Of a stretch of 64,000 nucleotides of DNA, positions 61,601 through 64,000 are shown piece after piece. Below the pieces are notes generated by a model. The model did no database searches. It was not told the origin of the DNA and saw only the letters and a program-made list of their open reading frames with translations. How positions within the stretch are numbered: position 1 is the stretch's first letter; the number at the start of each line of letters is the position of its first letter. Position numbers and translations under genes: made by a program. Location: NCBI GenBank assembly GCA_921293015.1, contig OV121085.1, positions 23,387,911 through 23,451,910 of the forward strand. The letters run 5' to 3'. Source of the DNA: Phorcus lineatus (taxonomy: Eukaryota > Mollusca > Gastropoda > Trochida > Trochidae).

Positions 61601-61769
61601 TTATAATTACAGCACCAAATGGAGATTCTAACAGTAAATTACAAATTACTAAACATTTGTCTTATTGAAGATGGACATGCTAATGTTAACAATGCCTTAG
61701 AGCAAGGCTAGTCTGTCCCACAGTTGAAAAGAGCATGGGAGAGCTTGTGTGGTGACAGGTCTGGTATTG

Positions 61770-62363
61770 GGCCTACCAGACAAAACTGCCATACTGCGCA
61801 TGAAAACGTGGAAAACTCCACATTAAACGTGGAAACTACAACATAAATAAATTCCCTCGTCACCAAAACTTTAAAAGATGCAACGAAAAACTGAACCCAG
61901 CGACAGATAGCACCACGCATGCGCACATTAAAGAAACTGGCTCGACCATGTGTTTACATTTGAAAGCGAGAGCAGCATGCGAGTGCTTTTCCTTCCTCAT
62001 TTTTTCCATGTTTTATTTGAAATTAAAAATTGGCACACGTGTTTGTACACCTTTTTACCTAAAGATTAAGTCGTATTTACGTCATGAAAACCTTTATCTG
62101 AATTTAAACCACTTTCAGTATGCAAGGCGAATCATGATTTCCCGAAATAGATTTTCTAGGTCATGTGAAATACGCATGCACGGTTGTACAGGTCAAAGTA
62201 AATAAACGTTGCAGTCGCCTGTTTTTTTTGTCCGACTTTGCATTCTTTGTTGCAAGTTTTATTGTTTAGGTGTCGAGGGAATCTATTTATGTTGCAGTTT
62301 CCACGTTTGATGTGGACTTTTCCACGTTTTCATGCGCAGTACGGCAGTTTTGTCTGGTAGGCC
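61770..62363. mobile_element. MITE with ~95-bp terminal inverted repeats
   Basis: The left end GGCCTACCAGACAAAACTGC and the following ~75 bp (including GCGCATGAAAACGTGGAAAA) recur inverted at 62270-62363 (ending TTTTGTCTGGTAGGCC). Length is 594 bp with no ORF. A target duplication could not be settled. The GGCCTA start recalls the outer element at 9111. Confidence 0.78.
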
Positions 62364-62864
62364 TGGGTATGGAGGATTGAGAACTGGCTTGGACTCGCAG
62401 AAGCAGAGTTGTATAAAAGAGAGATAACAAGTATCATTTTACATCCTGAAAACATATTCCACAAAGTATCCAAAACTGCTGTAGCCTCAAAACTTAAATT
62501 TGGGCTAGGTATTTTTACCTAACATCTTGAAAAAATAATGTTCCAATGGAATATGAGGCTGAAATTTTAACTATCTTTTTTCTGACACAAAGACCCAAAT
62601 TTGTAGCTTTTGTGTTGACCCCCTTCATATGAGTCACAAGTTCACAAATGAACGATGCTTATCCCACACTTTTTGTAATTTTTTCACTGGCCTAGAACAA
62701 TCTCTTTTACCATTTAAAGATTTAAAGATCCAGTGACAGCTCACATTGACTTTCTTCGTCTCTTTTACGAAGTAAAAAAATATAATTTTATTTACAATAA
62801 AGAATTTTCTATATACACTTCTTCACCTTTTTTAGTACAAACTTGATCAGGAGAGTAAAGCTCA
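62364..62864. other. No gene seen
   Basis: Spacer between the MITE and the second piggyBac remnant. It contains a CAAAACTTAAATTTGGGCTA phrase related to the 37310 repeat. Confidence 0.4.
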
Positions 62865-63455
62865 TCTTCACTTCTGATTCTTTCTTCTTTCTTCAATCCT
62901 CTTCATTATCCTCCTCATTATTCTCCAACAAAGTAGGTCTTGATTGTGATAGATAATCATATCCCCTTTCTTCTGTTTTTTCTGTGCCGCCTTTACCTTC
63001 TCAGGAATCCCATTGTGATTTCCTCTCAACGTTCTTGTTGCACCAGTTCCCATTTCCCACAAGTTCATATACAATGCAAATATATCCATTGGTCAAGTCA
63101 CACAACATGTATGCCTTTATCCAATTCTTCTTCGGGTTGTTTGGATCAAAACTCCAAGGCTTTCCAAGGCACCAACCCTTCAACACAAATGTTTTGATGC
63201 GGCTTGTAAACTCTGGAAAAATGATGCATGATGCATTGGTACAAATAGCCAAGTTTATTGATTAAAGAAAAATTTGGTGTGTTTCTTCCCAGCATTTGGT
63301 TGTTGTCATTCAAATGTACATACGTGAGCAATAACAAGAACCTGTCGTAAGGCATTCATTTGGTAAAGAAAGGCGTCGACGTCACATCACTTGTTTACCG
63401 ATACTCAGAAAGTGTCTCTGTACAATCAGAGACATTGCTATAGTGATTGCTACGA
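62865..63455 (-). mobile_element. piggyBac-type transposase remnant, copy 2
   Basis: Clearly homologous to copy 1 at 42205-42905: both contain GGTAAAGAAAGGCGTCGAC, CAGCATTTGGTTGTT and CACAACATGTA. Minus-strand translation gives MPYDRFLLLLTYVHLNDNNQ, GYLYQ and KAYMLCDLTNGYIC. Relative to copy 1 it lacks about 150 bp that encode the MDNFYSS block, so the second catalytic Asp is gone. The first Asp region is also altered. Inactive. Confidence 0.87.
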
Positions 63456-63729
63456 ATACTTTCATTTCTTCAGCACTGATTTAGAACTTTAGCAGAATAA
63501 AACTTGAATCTAGAATTAGCATGAAATTATTCACTGCTGGATAAAAGTAATTAAATGTCCTTGTCAAAACAGTGAACATTAACAAAACTAATAATGGAAA
63601 CATGAACAGTTAACAGTCATTACGATCAGCCGCCTAGGCGCCATCACTGAGCAACCACTTCTCGTCACTCTATTTCTTACTGCATAGTCAGTATTTTCAG
63701 TGGTAGATGGGGCATTATCCCTGATCACC
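63456..63729. other. Short spacer, no gene seen
   Basis: AT-rich sequence between the piggyBac remnant and the gypsy fragment. Nothing recognisable. Confidence 0.4.
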
Positions 63730-64000
63730 TGATCAGGCGATGGTGGTTGTTGTTGGCTTTGCAAGTAGGTCGTGGCGATTTCTTCTCATCACATTACCCA
63801 TGTCAGTCTTGACAAGGTATGACCTGAGTGCTACTTCCTTGAGGACTTCACCTTGGAGTCGCCAGTTGTCGCTGTCTTGTATGCGGACTGTTGTACCTGT
63901 GTCAAGGTGAGGAAGCTCTTCCTGTCTTGCCCTTTGATCATATTTGGTTTTCTGGTTTTCCTTCAAAGCTTCCTTCTGTTGAACGATTTTGTCTCTAGGT
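63730..64000 (-). mobile_element. Ty3/gypsy-type retroelement fragment (integrase C-terminus), runs off the right edge
   Basis: The minus-strand reading ends a gypsy integrase C-terminal region: VRIQDSDNWRLQGEVLKEVA, then SYLVKTDMGNVMRRNRHDLL. The element extends beyond 64000. Whether the rest is whole or broken cannot be seen. It shares the RRNRH signature with the remnant at 25430. Confidence 0.8.

Noticed and set aside
59723-64000. Final cathepsin L exon (HGVLAVGYG / NSWG) within the window
   Set aside because: I looked for HG(V/A)L, YW and NSWG coding stretches on the plus strand and found none; the exon is inferred to lie beyond 64000.

Overview
KIND OF GENOME. The window is AT-rich eukaryotic DNA from an animal with large, repeat-filled introns. 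Two host genes can be recognised, both only in part. The rest is a dense layering of transposons, foldback elements, minisatellites and non-LTR and LTR retroelement remains. Several repeats (the GTCCCCCGCCG-bounded minisatellite, the AGCTCATCAG-bounded repeat, tRNA-headed SINEs) recall sequences I associate with marine molluscs, bivalves in particular. That placement is a guess from repeat style and was not tested. LAYOUT. 1-2.3 kb: remains of a Ty3/gypsy-type LTR retroelement. 2.88-2.95 kb (minus): first coding exon of a PYROXD1-like flavoprotein gene; the rest of that gene lies off the left edge. 3.36-3.87 kb: hAT-like MITE with a perfect 8-bp target duplication. 3.9-4.7 kb (minus): decayed LINE reverse transcriptase carrying a 36-bp perfect palindrome flanked by 7-bp direct repeats. 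9.11-19.07 kb: a four-layer nest. An outer element with ~330-bp inverted ends contains a 5'-truncated CR1/L2/Rex-type LINE. The LINE contains a 6.3-kb element with GAGTCA termini and a 4-bp ATTA duplication, and that element contains a further inverted-repeat pair. 19-25 kb: dispersed repeats, CRE-like palindromes and two long hairpins. 25.4-27.1 kb (minus): second Ty3/gypsy remnant. 27.4-59.7 kb (plus): a cathepsin L-like cysteine protease gene. Five coding exons are visible, with introns of about 5.5, 5.3, 12.9 and 7.7 kb; the final exon(s) with the catalytic His and Asn lie beyond the right edge. Its introns hold two piggyBac relics (the second in the last, open intron), SINEs, two copies of a minisatellite element, several copies of a ~1.7-kb repeat, a Penelope-like remnant and a second GAGTCA element (48.24-51.10 kb, ATAA duplication). 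60.4-61.6 kb: a 145-bp tandem repeat. 61.77-62.36 kb: MITE. 63.7-64.0 kb (minus): a third Ty3/gypsy fragment running off the edge. MAIN FINDING. The GAGTCA elements at 9923-16228 and 48240-51104 share little plain sequence but the same architecture: GAGTCA ends, 4-bp A/T target duplications, and many copies of a bipartite motif TGTC-N6-G/ATWAC. The motifs come mostly in pairs 20-22 bp apart, and the pairs recur about every 180-195 bp. Motif orientation switches near the middle in both. I know of no described family with this layout; the transposase that would move them is not in the window. HOW THE GENES RELATE. The two host genes look unrelated: a predicted oxidoreductase and a lysosomal or secreted protease. 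The exon structure of the protease is intact across 32 kb despite the repeat load.
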